A stretch of DNA of 64,000 nucleotides, taken from positions 1,984,001 to 2,048,000 of the forward strand of contig JBCAQO010000006.1 in NCBI GenBank assembly GCA_039111635.1, given 5' to 3'. The position numbers were made by a program, and so were the translations under genes. Positions 62,839-64,000 of the stretch are shown here, in pieces. A model generated the notes under the pieces. It was not told the origin of the DNA and did not search any database. It saw only the letters and a list, made by a program, of their open reading frames with translations. Origin of the DNA: Heterobasidion occidentale (lineage: Eukaryota; Basidiomycota; Agaricomycetes; Russulales; Bondarzewiaceae). How positions within the stretch are numbered: the stretch's first letter is position 1; every line of letters starts with the position of its first letter.

Positions 62839-64000
62839 ATGACAGTCTACCAAGCTACGGTCTCGGCACCCGTCAACATCGCCTGCATCAAGTCAGTCCC
62901 CCACCTTGTCCCCACCACAGCCACGGATCCTCATCACACTTCTTTCATTCTAGGTACTGGGGCAAGCGGGACACAAAGCTCATTCTCCCGACCAACTCCT
63001 CCCTTTCCGTCACCTTGGATCAAGATCATCTCAGATCCACCACCACCTCCCGCGCCGACCCCTCCTTTGACAAGGACAGGCTCTGGCTCAACGGAAAGGA
63101 GGAAGAAATAAAGGAGGGCGGTCGCCTCGCAACCTGCATCACCGAGCTCAAGCGCCTCCGCCGTGAGCTCGAGAAGGATCCGAAACAACCCAAGGTCAGT
63201 CGACGCCCCCGTCCCCCGAAGCGCTCGCACTTTACACAACCCGCCCGCTCGCTCTTCCGCGTCCCGCGGCCAGCTCTCTACTTTCCCCGTCCACATCTCC
63301 TCCCGTAACAATTTCCCCACCGCCGCCGGCCTCGCCTCCTCCGCCTCGGGCTTCGCCGCCCTCGTCTCCTCCCTCGCCGCCCTCTACGAGCTCCCCGCGT
63401 CTCCCTCTGAGCTCTCCCTCATCGCGCGCCAAGGCTCCGGCTCGGCCTGCCGCTCCCTCTTTGGCGGCTTCGTCGCTTGGGAGCAGGGCACGTCCCCCGA
63501 CGGCCTCGACTCTTTCGCGGTCGAGGTCGCCCCGCGCGAGCACTGGCCCGACATCCACGCCCTCATCTGCGTCGTCTCGGACGACAAGAAAGACACCTCC
63601 TCGACGTCCGGCATGCAGCGCACCGTCGCCACCTCGCCGCTCCTCCAGCACCGCATCGCGCACGTCGTCCCCGCGCGCATGGCCGCCATCTCCGAGGCGA
63701 TCCGCGCCCGCGACTTTGACGCGTTCGCGCGCATCACGATGCAGGACTCGAACCAGTTCCACGCCGTCGCGCTCGACACGGATCCGCCGATCTTCTACAT
63801 GAACGACGTCAGCCGCGCGATCATCGCGCTCGTGACCGAGTACAACCGCGTCGCCGTCGCGCAGGGCGGGAAGCTCAAGGCGGCGTACACGTACGACGCG
63901 GGCCCGAACGCGGTCATCTACGCGCCGAAGGAGAACATCAAGGAGATCGTCGAGCTCATCGTGCGCTACTTCCCGCAGGCGGAGCCGTTCAAGGACTCCC
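62839..64000 (+). CDS. ERG19: Diphosphomevalonate decarboxylase, 5' part (runs off the window)
   Basis: ATP-dependent decarboxylation of mevalonate diphosphate to isopentenyl diphosphate (EC 4.1.1.33), the last step of the mevalonate pathway that feeds ergosterol and dolichol. The ATG at 62839 gives TVYQATVSAPVNIACIK. After an intron come YWGKRDTKLILPTNSSLSVT and RLWLNGKEEEIKEGGRLATC. A second intron leads to the GHMP ATP-binding loop NNFPTAAGLASSASGFAAL, then RQGSGSACRSLFGGFVAWEQ, ICVVSDDKKDTSSTSGMQRT, FHAVALDTDPPIFYMNDVSR and AYTYDAGPNAVIYAPKENIK. All are close to canonical for the family, including the catalytic Asp in TYDAGPNA. The sequence is open to the last base; an estimated 60-70 C-terminal residues are missing. 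Confidence 0.95.

Overview
The window is nuclear DNA from a filamentous basidiomycete, most likely an Agaricomycete wood- or litter-decay fungus. The support is dense genes on both strands, each cut by many 47-90 nt GT-AG introns with CTRAY-like branch sites, GC-rich coding sequence with long Pro/Gln/Ser/Asp low-complexity tracts, and the gene content itself: a GH45/expansin-like secreted protein, NAD formate dehydrogenase, a fungal CSL factor, Yak1, Esa1, Ccr4 and muskelin. No prokaryotic operon, tRNA, rRNA or CRISPR signal was seen. The species is not assigned.

Layout. 1-10.5 kb (+ strand): the 3' end of an SNAPC3-like snRNA transcription factor, ERO1, formate dehydrogenase, a COMT-type O-methyltransferase, and a GH45/expansin-like protein with a GPI-type tail. 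10.7-15.1 kb (- strand): an ER cyclophilin with a membrane anchor, a region holding a 710 bp element with inverted ends, and a secreted two-module cysteine protein. 16.8-22.4 kb (- strand): Yak1 kinase and a PAC4-like proteasome assembly chaperone, which diverges from a GRF zinc-finger protein on + (22.6-25.0 kb). 25-31 kb is gene-poor: a 205 bp foldback MITE with target-site duplication and fragments of unrecognised spliced genes. 31.0-32.7 kb (-): a conserved-looking protein of unknown function. 32.7-40.0 kb is a 7.3 kb gene desert with a diverged tandem duplication. 40.0-43.5 kb (+): CSL (CBF1/Su(H)/Lag-1) transcription factor. 44.2-45.1 kb (+): a small single-pass membrane protein. 45.3-47.3 kb (-): Esa1 acetyltransferase. 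47.3-49.9 kb: unresolved traces. 49.9-52.9 kb (-): muskelin, with one frame break. 53.8-57.5 kb (+): a subtilisin-like protease with six frame breaks in its 3' third. 58.1-58.7 kb (+): a small unknown gene. 59.9-62.4 kb (-): Ccr4 deadenylase, divergent from ERG19/MVD1 on +, which runs off the window.

Working together. Most genes are housekeeping and share no pathway. ERO1 and the ER cyclophilin both serve oxidative and prolyl folding in the secretory pathway. Esa1, CSL, SNAPC3, Ccr4 and Yak1 act in gene expression and growth control. Formate dehydrogenase beside an O-methyltransferase could reflect C1/aromatic metabolism of wood decay, but that is only an inference from proximity.

Gene ends are set by start and stop codons I read directly. 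Internal exon borders were inferred by eye from splice sites and frame continuity and need RNA evidence.
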